A stretch of DNA of 64,000 nucleotides from Anaerolinea thermophila (GTDB lineage Bacteria; Chloroflexota; Anaerolineae; Anaerolineales; Anaerolineaceae), in the NCBI RefSeq assembly GCF_020723905.1, contig NZ_DYHZ01000003.1:248001-312000 (forward strand), given 5' to 3'. Position numbers and translations under genes: made by a program. Below are positions 55,361 to 62,944 of the stretch, in pieces. Under the pieces are notes generated by a model that worked only from the letters and a program-made list of their open reading frames with translations, had not been told where the DNA came from and searched no databases. Position 1 is the stretch's first letter; each line of letters begins with the position of its first letter.

Positions 55361-56265
55361 TTTTCTTGTGTTTGAAGAATTTTTTTAGAATTTGAAAGTT
55401 GTTTTACCTTCCATAAAATTCCCGGCAGCAGCGCAATTTTTTTCCATCCACTGGTATGAGCCCGGATCGAGTATACACGGTACTCGTTTTTTTCAATTTC
55501 GTCAAGAATGGCGCGGTAGAGAAGTGCGGCTGCACCAACTGCTGGACGGGCTGTTTCGCTCAGATATGCGATTCCAGGAAGCGCTTGCAGATAAAGAGCC
55601 CGGGTTCTGGAAATTTCAAATTTCATGAGTTCAATAAAACGCTCATCATAAACACGCTCGAGGATCTCTTGAGGGGTCAGGCTAAACCTTTTAAGGTCTT
55701 CTACAGGAAGATATACGCGATTTCGCTGGGCATCTTCTCCGATATCCCTCAAAATATTGGTCATTTGGAGAGCAATTCCCAATTGAATGGCATAGGGGGC
55801 AGCCTGCTGGAAACTTGCCCCCTTTGCCAGTCCAATAATGGGAAGTGCCAGAAGCCCTACGGTTGAAGCAACCCGGTAGCAATATGTCTGGAGTGCTTCA
55901 AAGGTTGGGTAGAACTGAAAATTCAGGTCCATTTCAATCCCATCCAGCAGTTCTTTTTCGTACTCACGATTAATGGGATATGCTTCCCGGACCTGTGCCC
56001 AGGCTTTCAGTACCGGATTGGTTTGTTCATCTGAGGATAGACCGACAGATGCTCTCCATGCATTCAGATCATTCAGAGTAGTTTGCTCTCGATCAACGAG
56101 ATCATCACTTGCCCGACAAAATGCATAGAGGGCCCGGATGGCATACCGCTTTGTGGGAGGGAGCAGAGCCGTTGCAAAGTAAAAAGTCTTGGAATGCTCC
56201 CGAATGATTTGCTCTAAAAGCATGGTAGCGGTGGCATCCTGTTGGGCAAGGATGGTTACAGACAT
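55357..56265 (-). CDS. crtB: Phytoene (squalene) synthase
   Basis: 302 aa. Head-to-head condensation of prenyl diphosphates. First Asp-rich motif D54-x3-D58 (ASDDLVD), second D174-x3-D178 (NILRDIGEDAQRNRVYLP), and HSKTFYFAT at the N-terminus. GGAGG 5 nt before ATG. 15 nt after crtI and ATGA-coupled to plsY. With crtI downstream chemistry it is phytoene rather than squalene synthase. Confidence 0.95.
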   Translation of the reverse strand: MSVTILAQQDATATMLLEQIIREHSKTFYFATALLPPTKRYAIRALYAFCRASDDLVDREQTTLNDLNAWRASVGLSSDEQTNPVLKAWAQVREAYPINREYEKELLDGIEMDLNFQFYPTFEALQTYCYRVASTVGLLALPIIGLAKGASFQQAAPYAIQLGIALQMTNILRDIGEDAQRNRVYLPVEDLKRFSLTPQEILERVYDERFIELMKFEISRTRALYLQALPGIAYLSETARPAVGAAALLYRAILDEIEKNEYRVYSIRAHTSGWKKIALLPGILWKVKQLSNSKKILQTQEK

Positions 56266-56280
56266 TTCTACCTCCAGTTC

Positions 56281-57762
56281 TCAGGAAGATCTCCCGAGGA
56301 TTAACTTCTCCGCAATAATTGAAGAGGAGAGCACTCCTGGTAATCCTGCTCCAGGATGAGTTCCGGCGCCGACAAAATACAAGTTCTCGAAATCTTCAGA
56401 TTGGTTATGGGGCCGGAACCATGCAGATTGAGTCAAAATGGGTTCCACTGAGAAAGCCGCCCCCCGGAAACTGTTCAGTGTATTTTCAAAGTGGAGAGGA
56501 TCAATATAGTGCTCTGCGACAATGTTTGCGCGCAGGTCAGGTAAGTAATTTTCTTCCAGGAACTTTAGAATGCGGTCCTTGTAAATGGGTGCCATGGTTT
56601 CCCAGTCAATATCGCCTTTCAGATGGGGAACAGGCGAAAGAACATAAAAGGATTCACATCCTTCTGGTGCCATAGATGGGTCGGTAATGGTGGGCATATG
56701 CAGGTAAAGCGAAAAATCATCTGCAAGTACTTTGCGGCGGAAAATATCATCCAGCAAGCCTTTATACCGACTGCTGAGGATGATATTATGATGGGCTAAC
56801 CGGCTTTCCAGGTATCGTCTCTTTGTCCCAAAGTAGATGACAAACAGAGACATGCTGTAGCGCATTCGTTCATAGCGGGTGTTCGTGTTCACCTTTCGAT
56901 ATCTTGCCGGGATGAGATTGCGATATGTCCAGGCTACGTCTGCGTTGCTGATAACAGCATCGGCGTTGTGAACAGAACCATCCCTCAACCGGATTCCACT
57001 GACCCGACGATCCCCGGAAACCAGAATTTCTTCCACTTCCGCGTTCAGGTGGATTTTTCCACCCAATTCTTCAATCAGACGTGTCATGGCATCCACAATG
57101 GCTCCGGTTCCTCCCATGGCATACCAGACGCCCCATTCCCGCTCCAGATAATGGATCATGGTATAAATGCTGGTCACTTCAAACGGGTTTCCGCCTACCA
57201 GCAAGGGATGAAAAGAAAAGACCATGCGCAGGAATGGATGTTTAACGAACTGTGAGACATATTGATAAACACTTTTATAAGATTGAAGTTTTACTAGGTC
57301 GGGCGCAATTCGCAACATATCTTGAATATGCAGGAAAGGCTCAGAGGCTAATTCCACAAACCCTTTTTGAAAGATGGGCTTTGTGGTTTGAATGAAACGT
57401 TCATATCCAGATTTGTCTTCAGGGTTCCACTTCTCAATCTCTTTTAGGATGAACTGTGGATCGCCGTTGTAATCAAACTGGTTACCCTGGTGATCGAAAA
57501 TCCGGTAAAACGGATCCACCGGCACAAATTTCACATAATCTTCCCGGTTTCGACCTGCCAGAGCAAAGATCTCATCGAACATCCAGGGAGCGGTGATAAC
57601 TGTGGGACCCCCATCAAACTTAAACCCGTTGATTTCATAGACATATGCTCTGCCCCCCGGTTTATCGCGTTTTTCAAAAATTTCAACTTCAACCCCCCGA
57701 GCCGCAAGGCGGGCTGCGGCGCCTAAACCCCCGAATCCACTGCCAATGATGATGACTTTCAT
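56281..57762 (-). CDS. crtI: Phytoene desaturase CrtI-type
   Basis: 493 aa. FAD dinucleotide-binding start [21 protein letters not shown] (split core [10 protein letters not shown]), [15 protein letters not shown], and C-terminal CrtI signature [17 protein letters not shown]. Converts phytoene to more unsaturated carotenoids such as lycopene. Start 57762 (MKVIIIG) has GGAGGG at 5 nt; in-frame 57813 lies in the operator. TATAAT at 57798-57793 (minus), and the 11-bp repeat array overlaps its -35 position. A related CrtN/CrtO-like activity cannot be excluded. Confidence 0.95.
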   Translation of the reverse strand: MKVIIIGSGFGGLGAAARLAARGVEVEIFEKRDKPGGRAYVYEINGFKFDGGPTVITAPWMFDEIFALAGRNREDYVKFVPVDPFYRIFDHQGNQFDYNGDPQFILKEIEKWNPEDKSGYERFIQTTKPIFQKGFVELASEPFLHIQDMLRIAPDLVKLQSYKSVYQYVSQFVKHPFLRMVFSFHPLLVGGNPFEVTSIYTMIHYLEREWGVWYAMGGTGAIVDAMTRLIEELGGKIHLNAEVEEILVSGDRRVSGIRLRDGSVHNADAVISNADVAWTYRNLIPARYRKVNTNTRYERMRYSMSLFVIYFGTKRRYLESRLAHHNIILSSRYKGLLDDIFRRKVLADDFSLYLHMPTITDPSMAPEGCESFYVLSPVPHLKGDIDWETMAPIYKDRILKFLEENYLPDLRANIVAEHYIDPLHFENTLNSFRGAAFSVEPILTQSAWFRPHNQSEDFENLYFVGAGTHPGAGLPGVLSSSIIAEKLILGRSS

Positions 57763-57792
57763 TTCTTCCCTCCATTTCAGAAACTTAGAATC

Positions 57793-57850
57793 ATTATATA
57801 AAATAAAAGACAACTGTATCTTTTGGTATGGGGTTTGTATAAAGTTGTCT
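57793..57850 (-). promoter_or_regulatory. crtI promoter with CarH-type tandem operator
   Basis: Minus strand -10 TATAAT (57798-57793). Upstream are TACAAA (57839-57834), TACCAA (57828-57823) and TACAGT (57818-57813), spaced 11 and 10 bp, over the expected -35 position. The array is bracketed by AGACAACT (57808-57815) and AGTTGTCT (57843-57850). The 11-bp direct-repeat layout is that of CarH operators. Confidence 0.7.
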
Positions 57851-57857
57851 GGAATTT

Positions 57858-58304
57858 TTAAGACAAAGCAAGGCGAGTGATTTTCTTCCTGCGGTACCAG
57901 AAAAAGAATTTCATGGCAATAGGATTAAATAATAAACGGGTAAAAAGCCCCTGGAGATTGTTGGTGTGCTCAAATTCAATGCGCTCAGTCATTTGCGTTT
58001 CATTAACTGAAAGAGATTTCCACTGGTGATAGTGTTTCCAGTGCCGGAAGGGACCTTTTCGTTGAATATCCAGAAATCCCTCTTGGAATGATACCTGCTG
58101 ATGTTGGGCTTCCCATTCAATAGGCAAAGGTCCAAACCATAACTTGAAATGAGTCACTGAATTTTCGCTAATCGGATCTTGAGAAAGGATTTCAATCCGA
58201 ATACCGGGTGGGGTTAATTGTTTCAAGGCATTGGGTGAAAAGTGAATTTGGGCTATTTTTTCAGCAGGAGCCCGGACGGTGTAGGTGTCAATCAGTTCTT
58301 TCAT
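57858..58304 (-). CDS. SRPBCC (START-like) domain protein
   Basis: 148 aa. N-terminal [28 protein letters not shown] and the later [18 protein letters not shown] are typical of SRPBCC/ligand-binding cyclase-like proteins that hold a hydrophobic ligand. Its start overlaps the 51-aa gene by ATGA. Between the MFS gene and crtI, it probably belongs to the carH1 transcript. Ligand could be a carotenoid or lipid; not shown. Confidence 0.75.
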   Translation of the reverse strand: MKELIDTYTVRAPAEKIAQIHFSPNALKQLTPPGIRIEILSQDPISENSVTHFKLWFGPLPIEWEAQHQQVSFQEGFLDIQRKGPFRHWKHYHQWKSLSVNETQMTERIEFEHTNNLQGLFTRLLFNPIAMKFFFWYRRKKITRLALS

Positions 58305-58456
58305 CGTTTTTTTCGTCTACTCATGACAGGACTGCCAACAGGTATCGGCTGTGGAACAGGAGGCTTTTCAAAAAGAGGCGGGATTTCTTTGAGCCAGTTT
58401 TCGACTCGATCAATCAAGCCCTGAAAAGGGGATTTGGAAGTGTTTTTCTTTTTCAT
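58301..58456 (-). CDS. 51-aa basic, proline-rich small protein
   Basis: ATG at 58456, TGA at 58301-58303, 51 codons. It starts MKKKNTSKSPFQGLIDRVEN, has a Pro-rich middle (PPVPQPIPVGSP) and ends MSRRKKR. It begins 13 nt after the MFS stop and its TGA overlaps the SRPBCC ATG (ATGA), so it fills the only gap in the operon in the right frame. No membrane segment. SD is weak (AAAGAAA). No family recognised. Confidence 0.6.
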   Translation of the reverse strand: MKKKNTSKSPFQGLIDRVENWLKEIPPLFEKPPVPQPIPVGSPVMSRRKKR

Positions 58457-58469
58457 CGTAAATTTCTTT

Positions 58470-59699
58470 CTAGTCCATACTGCTGGAACTTTGCACCAGT
58501 GGCCGCATATGGAAAACCATGCGCCAGAAATAAGACCCCAGCCACAACAGGAGAATTGACGCTAAAAATCCTGGTACGGCGGTTCCAATGAAATTCCCAT
58601 AAGTTTTAGAGGCGATTTGAAGAAGGAGTGATCCCAGGGAAGGAGCAAGCACACGGGTCAGGGATTCAAGTGAAGCCGCCAGGCCTAAAATGCCTCCGGT
58701 TTCGACAGAGGCAACGGACTTTGAGAGTGCACTGTTGATGACTGTATTGAGAATACCTCCAGATACAGCAATCGGAAGGAGAGCAATCAGAAGAACAGGA
58801 ATTGATGGTGCCAGAGCCCATACCATCAGAGATACTGCCATGGTGAGAATTGCCGCGAACATCAAATTGATTTCACTGAACCGTTTAGTAATTTTTCCGA
58901 TAAAAACGCCCTGCGTCAGTACCGAAATCAACCCGACATACGCCAGGATATATCCGGTGTCACGGGCCTGGAGGTTGAATCGTTCCAATGCATAGATTGC
59001 AAAGATGGTTTGAAAGAGAGAGAAAGCCAACCCAAAGAAAAATCGGGTATGCAGAAGCGGTCCAACGTATGGACGGCGTAAAGTATCCAGCATGGCTTTG
59101 AGAGTAAGAGGAGGGCGCTGCTGTAGGCTGATGCTTTGACGGCGTTCCGGTGTCAGCGATTCTTTTAACCACAGAAATACCAGCAGAAAATTGATGATGG
59201 AAAGACCGGTTGCCGAGAATGCCGGGTACTCGTAGCCAAACTGGCTGAGTGCTCCTCCAATGGCTGGACCAAGAATAAAGCCCAGGCCAAAAGCGGCCCC
59301 AATCAATCCCAATCCGCGTGCGCGGCTTTGATTGTCGGTAACATCGCTGATATACGCCTGGGCCACGCTGATGTTGGCTGCGGTAAACCCTGCCAGAATT
59401 CGAGAGATAAAGAGCATGGTCAGATTTTGGGCAATTCCCAGGAGGAGAAATCCAAGGGCGTTACCCACAATCGAAATCAGCAGGATGGGGCGCCTTCCAT
59501 AACGATCAGACAGCCTGCCTAAAAAAGGCGCGCCAATGAACTGCGCCAGTGCATAGGAGGCTACCAGCAAACCAATCTGGAACTCGCTGGCTGAAAAACT
59601 CTTTGCCAGATACGGCAGAAGTGGAAGAATTAAACTGAACCCTAACAGGTCAATGAAAACGATGAGAAAAATGGATGACAATGCTTTGTTTTTGAACAT
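58470..59699 (-). CDS. TetA-like MFS efflux transporter
   Basis: 409 aa, 12 hydrophobic helices. Motif A GRLSDRYGRRPILL and motif C-like GFILGPAIGGAL place it with drug:H+ antiporters of the TetA group; N-terminal IFLIVFIDLLGFSLILPLLP is typical. AAAGGTG 5 nt before ATG. 10 nt after carH1, so transcribed with it. It may export a photo-oxidation product or another small molecule; substrate unknown. Confidence 0.9.
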   Translation of the reverse strand: MFKNKALSSIFLIVFIDLLGFSLILPLLPYLAKSFSASEFQIGLLVASYALAQFIGAPFLGRLSDRYGRRPILLISIVGNALGFLLLGIAQNLTMLFISRILAGFTAANISVAQAYISDVTDNQSRARGLGLIGAAFGLGFILGPAIGGALSQFGYEYPAFSATGLSIINFLLVFLWLKESLTPERRQSISLQQRPPLTLKAMLDTLRRPYVGPLLHTRFFFGLAFSLFQTIFAIYALERFNLQARDTGYILAYVGLISVLTQGVFIGKITKRFSEINLMFAAILTMAVSLMVWALAPSIPVLLIALLPIAVSGGILNTVINSALSKSVASVETGGILGLAASLESLTRVLAPSLGSLLLQIASKTYGNFIGTAVPGFLASILLLWLGSYFWRMVFHMRPLVQSSSSMD

Positions 59700-59709
59700 G
59701 GTTACACCT

Positions 59710-60705
59710 TTAAGAGGCTGAATTTCCTTGTGTAGATGTTAAGAGCGATTCGATCCGGGAGACAATTTCTGAGGGACGCATCCCTGTAAGATATATGGCA
59801 GACACGCTGTCCGGTAAGCGGTTGGCATGAAAGGCTTGTCCGCCTAAAACAATCAGAGGCTTTTTCCCTTTGATTTTCTCAAGAATGCGAGGAAGTTCTG
59901 TCAGGTGTAAAGCATTGTGGAAATTATTAGCCGTGAACATGACCAGTTCAGGTCGCAGAGCATTAAGAGTTTCTTCAAGTCGGTCCAGTTTCAGGTCTGG
60001 CCCAAAGTAAATGACATCCCAGCCTCTCCAGCGAAGCATCACAACCAGCATTAAGATTCCAATTTGATGCATTTCTCCCGGAGCACAGGCGGCAAAAATT
60101 TTTGTGGAACGTATAGGTTGGCTTGTTGCTGTCATCATGCTCATCAAGTGTTGCATGACAAACTGAGTGGCAAAGTGTTCCACTGCGATGCTTAATTCTC
60201 CACGATGCCAGCGTTCTCCAATTTCTACCAGTGCAGGAGTGATGATTTCTGTAAGGACCTGATCAACAGAATACAGAGAAAAAGACCTTCTCAGCACTTC
60301 TGTGGCTTGGATTTCATCAAATGAGAGAATCTTTTCGAGAAACTCCTTGCAAAGATGAGTTAATTCTGTCGGAGAGGTGTTGAGCGGCGTGGTAAATGGT
60401 GGAACTGATGGCGTAATAGCCGGATCTTGCCCGTTTTTACGAAGTTCATTCAAGTATTCTACGGCTCTGCTGATGTGCATGCCGGAATCAATTTGTGCTT
60501 TGAGCCATCGAAGCGTGCGTAAATCATATTCCGAATACAAACGATATCCCTGATGCCCTCTTCGGGGAGAAGGTAATCCGTAACGTCTCTCCCATGCTCG
60601 AATCGTAACGGGAAGCAACCCTACCAGTTGAGAGATGGCTTTAATGTTATATACCGGTATATCGTTTTTACTGTTAGAGTGATTTTTTTCACTGCTCATT
60701 GCCAT
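59710..60705 (-). CDS. carH: CarH-type MerR/B12-binding light-responsive repressor (copy 1)
   Basis: 331 aa. MerR helix-turn-helix residues about 17-90 (YNIKAISQLVGLLPVTIRAWERRYG, given as the family core TIRAWERRYG), linker, four-helix B12 cap, Rossmann B12 domain. The CarH-diagnostic W-x9-E-H motif is W166...E176-H177, and His167 follows the Trp as in Thermus CarH His132. The cobalamin His motif E-x-H-x2-G is EMHQIG with H213. In CarH proteins adenosylcobalamin drives tetramer formation and repression in the dark; light breaks the Co-C bond and frees DNA. AAGGA 5 nt before ATG. Followed by MFS, small gene and SRPBCC. Confidence 0.92.
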   Translation of the reverse strand: MAMSSEKNHSNSKNDIPVYNIKAISQLVGLLPVTIRAWERRYGLPSPRRGHQGYRLYSEYDLRTLRWLKAQIDSGMHISRAVEYLNELRKNGQDPAITPSVPPFTTPLNTSPTELTHLCKEFLEKILSFDEIQATEVLRRSFSLYSVDQVLTEIITPALVEIGERWHRGELSIAVEHFATQFVMQHLMSMMTATSQPIRSTKIFAACAPGEMHQIGILMLVVMLRWRGWDVIYFGPDLKLDRLEETLNALRPELVMFTANNFHNALHLTELPRILEKIKGKKPLIVLGGQAFHANRLPDSVSAIYLTGMRPSEIVSRIESLLTSTQGNSAS

Positions 60706-60733
60706 TTGTGGTCCTTAATCCCATAATACCCTC

Positions 60734-60784
60734 ATCATACCCTGTGTTTAGGGTAAGGGAAAAACTTTTTGTATAATGTTTGTA
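60734..60784 (-). promoter_or_regulatory. carH1 promoter region with TACAAA tandem repeat
   Basis: Minus strand TACAAA at 60784-60779 and again at 60773-60768, exactly 11 bp apart. A candidate -10 is TATGAT (60739-60734), with its -35 position just downstream of the repeats. A small dyad ACCCT-N6-AGGGT lies between. Confidence 0.6.
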
Positions 60785-60785
60785 C

Positions 60786-61769
60786 CTACTGGATTCTGTT
60801 GCGATGATTGGGTTTCCCTGCAGAATCTGCAAGCAATTCGTTAATCTTTTCCAACCCTTTCTCCAGAGTATTGCCAAGGTAAATACCCGCAACTTTTTGT
60901 CGAATCTCAGGGTGGTTGTCAAAACCTCTCCCTCCATAACAAAACAGGGGAGGACGGCGCAACATTGCCAGCCTTTGTTGAGCATTTTTTAATTCCATAG
61001 CTGACGAACTGGAAGAGGCGGACAAAATAATCATTGCCGGATGTTCATAAGAAGCAAAATCAACCAGGTCCTCTATAGGCACATCGGGGCCCAGATATTC
61101 CACCCGATATCCCTGGGCTCGCAGTAGGGTCGAAAGCATTAATGCTCCCAGTTCGTGTTGCTCAAAGGGGGCGCATCCAACAAGAATGTAAGAGGAATTT
61201 TTTCGAATGGGATAAGTCTGGAAAAGACCGAGCAATTTACCTTTCAGGAAATTGCTGGCAAAATGTTCGGTGGCTATGGTGATTTTTCCCAGATACCAAT
61301 CTTCCCCAATCTGAGTAAGCGTTGGAACCAGAATCTCCATAAATAAGGGGATGAGATCGTATTCTTCAACAGCCTGTTTAAACAATTCGCTGGCGCGTAT
61401 CTCATTGTGGGCGAGAAAGGCTTGATAGAGGAATTTAACAAGTTCTTCCTTCTGGTGGATTGGCTGGCGCGTGACTTTTTGTGGGGCGGTTGGGGTCACC
61501 TCTGGCATAATACCCTGGTTCATCATGGCGCGCAATTCTGAAACCGCATTGCTGATGGAAACCCCGGCATCCACACGGCTTTTCAGCCACCGCAGGATGG
61601 CTACATCGCGTTCAGAATAGAGGCGGTAGTGATTGTCAGCACGTTGTGGATTGAGCACTTCATGACGCCTTTCCCATGCTCGCAGTGTAACAGGGCGAAT
61701 GCCCGTTTGTATGGAAACCGCCTTTATCGTGTACTGGGGAATATCGGGTAAGTCAGCAATTGTAGCCAT
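60786..61769 (-). CDS. CarH-like MerR/B12-binding regulator (copy 2, Trp-Tyr variant)
   Basis: 327 aa, same architecture as copy 1: MerR DNA-binding domain (YTIKAVSIQTGIRPVTLRAW core), cap, and cobalamin domain. The cap motif W-x9-E-H is W158...E168-H169 but the residue after Trp is Tyr159, not His. The cobalamin His motif is EQHELG with H205. In Thermus CarH the His after the Trp becomes the second cobalt ligand after light; this copy cannot make that bond the same way. AGGAG 6 nt before ATG. TTGTAT-N17-TATACT promoter upstream. Either a photoreceptor with different recovery or a CarA-like partner. Confidence 0.88.
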   Translation of the reverse strand: MATIADLPDIPQYTIKAVSIQTGIRPVTLRAWERRHEVLNPQRADNHYRLYSERDVAILRWLKSRVDAGVSISNAVSELRAMMNQGIMPEVTPTAPQKVTRQPIHQKEELVKFLYQAFLAHNEIRASELFKQAVEEYDLIPLFMEILVPTLTQIGEDWYLGKITIATEHFASNFLKGKLLGLFQTYPIRKNSSYILVGCAPFEQHELGALMLSTLLRAQGYRVEYLGPDVPIEDLVDFASYEHPAMIILSASSSSSAMELKNAQQRLAMLRRPPLFCYGGRGFDNHPEIRQKVAGIYLGNTLEKGLEKINELLADSAGKPNHRNRIQ

Positions 61770-61800
61770 AGAATGCTCCTGTTAGACAAATCCTATCATT

Positions 61801-61851
61801 TAGGTACGGATTGTATAAAGATAGTATAGTGTTTATAGGTTTAAAATACAA
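61801..61851 (-). promoter_or_regulatory. carH2 promoter with overlapping 11-bp repeats
   Basis: Minus strand -35 TTGTAT (61851-61846), 17-nt spacer, -10 TATACT (61828-61823). Repeats TATAAA (61837-61832), TACTAT (61826-61821) and TACAAT (61815-61810) are 11 bp apart and cover the -10, with TACCTA (61806-61801) 9 bp on. Suggests negative autoregulation. Confidence 0.62.
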
Positions 61852-61884
61852 TAGGGAAAGCCAGTTTCTAATTAAACTCTCATG

Positions 61885-61901
61885 TTTGTAAAATGTTTGT
61901 A
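61885..61901 (-). promoter_or_regulatory. Near-perfect TACAAACAT tandem repeat between carH2 and the methyltransferase
   Basis: Minus strand TACAAACAT starting at 61901 and again at 61890, 11 bp apart and identical over 9 bases. It is the cleanest copy of the putative CarH site, 34 nt upstream of the carH2 -35 and in the middle of the 278-nt AT-rich gap 61770-62047, so it could also serve the methyltransferase. Confidence 0.6.
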
Positions 61902-62047
61902 TACATTTCATGGTATCCGATTTGTCTTGTTGGTAACATATACCTTCTGCAATTTACTGAATAATTATTTTATTTTTATGATTTGGCTCTTAGGTTTTTT
62001 GCACTTTTTGGTATTGAAGTATCGAAAATACGGTTAAAATACCTTTC

Positions 62048-62929
62048 ATGTCCTGGATACGCAGAATTTATTTTGGGGATAACCTTGCGGTTTTACGTTC
62101 GCTCCCTTCAGAATCGGTTCATTTAATTTATATTGATCCCCCATTCAATACAGGGAAAGAACAATCACGAACCCGTTTGAAAGTGTCCCAATCTGATTCG
62201 GGAAACCGGCGCGGTTTTGGAGGGAAAACCTATGAAAGTGTGCAGGTGGATGAAAAAGGATATCCCGATAATTTCGAGGATTATGAAGCCTTTCTGGTTC
62301 CTCGGCTGGAAGAAGCCTATCGGATTTTGACGCCAGATGGAAGTTTATACTTCCACATTGATTACCGTGAAGTGCATTACTGTAAAATCTGGCTTGATCG
62401 TATCTTTGGGCGAGAATGTTTCCTTAACGAAATCATTTGGGCTTACGATTACGGAGGCAAACCTAAAAACCGCTGGCCTGCCAAACACGATAACATCCTT
62501 TTTTACGTCAAGGATCCAGACCATTACACCTTTAATGTGGATGCCATAGATCGTGAACCTTACATGGCACCGGGTCTGGTTGGACCCGAAAAAGCCGCCC
62601 GCGGTAAACTCCCAACGGATGTCTGGTGGCATACAATTGTAGGAACAAACAGCAAAGAAAAGACGGGATACCCGACACAAAAACCTGTTGGCGTGATCAA
62701 TAGAATTATCAAGGCGTCTTCAAACCCAGGGAATCTGGTGATGGATTTCTTCGCCGGAAGTGGTACTGTTGGGGAATGCTGTTTGGAACTTAACCGCCAG
62801 TTCATACTGGTAGATAACCATCCTGAAGCCATACAGGTCATGCGGAAACGATTCTCCGGAGTGGAAGGCATTGAATGGATTGATGCTTCTAAAGGGCTAA
62901 AGGATCTTCACGGAAAAGAATATTCTTAA
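62048..62929 (+). CDS. Orphan DNA adenine-N6 methyltransferase (beta class)
   Basis: 293 aa. Catalytic motif IV DPPF at 30-33 (IYIDPPFNTGK) precedes the SAM motif I DFFAGSGT at 233-240, the order of beta-class N6-adenine (or N4-cytosine) methyltransferases. GYPTQKPVGVINRIIKAS is motif X-like. No restriction endonuclease or specificity subunit gene is next to it. TAAAAT lies 7 nt before ATG with no SD. It shares its upstream region with carH2 and converges on ppk1. Target sequence unknown. Confidence 0.9.
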   Translation: MSWIRRIYFGDNLAVLRSLPSESVHLIYIDPPFNTGKEQSRTRLKVSQSDSGNRRGFGGKTYESVQVDEKGYPDNFEDYEAFLVPRLEEAYRILTPDGSLYFHIDYREVHYCKIWLDRIFGRECFLNEIIWAYDYGGKPKNRWPAKHDNILFYVKDPDHYTFNVDAIDREPYMAPGLVGPEKAARGKLPTDVWWHTIVGTNSKEKTGYPTQKPVGVINRIIKASSNPGNLVMDFFAGSGTVGECCLELNRQFILVDNHPEAIQVMRKRFSGVEGIEWIDASKGLKDLHGKEYS

Positions 62930-62944
62930 GAGCCTCGAAAATAT

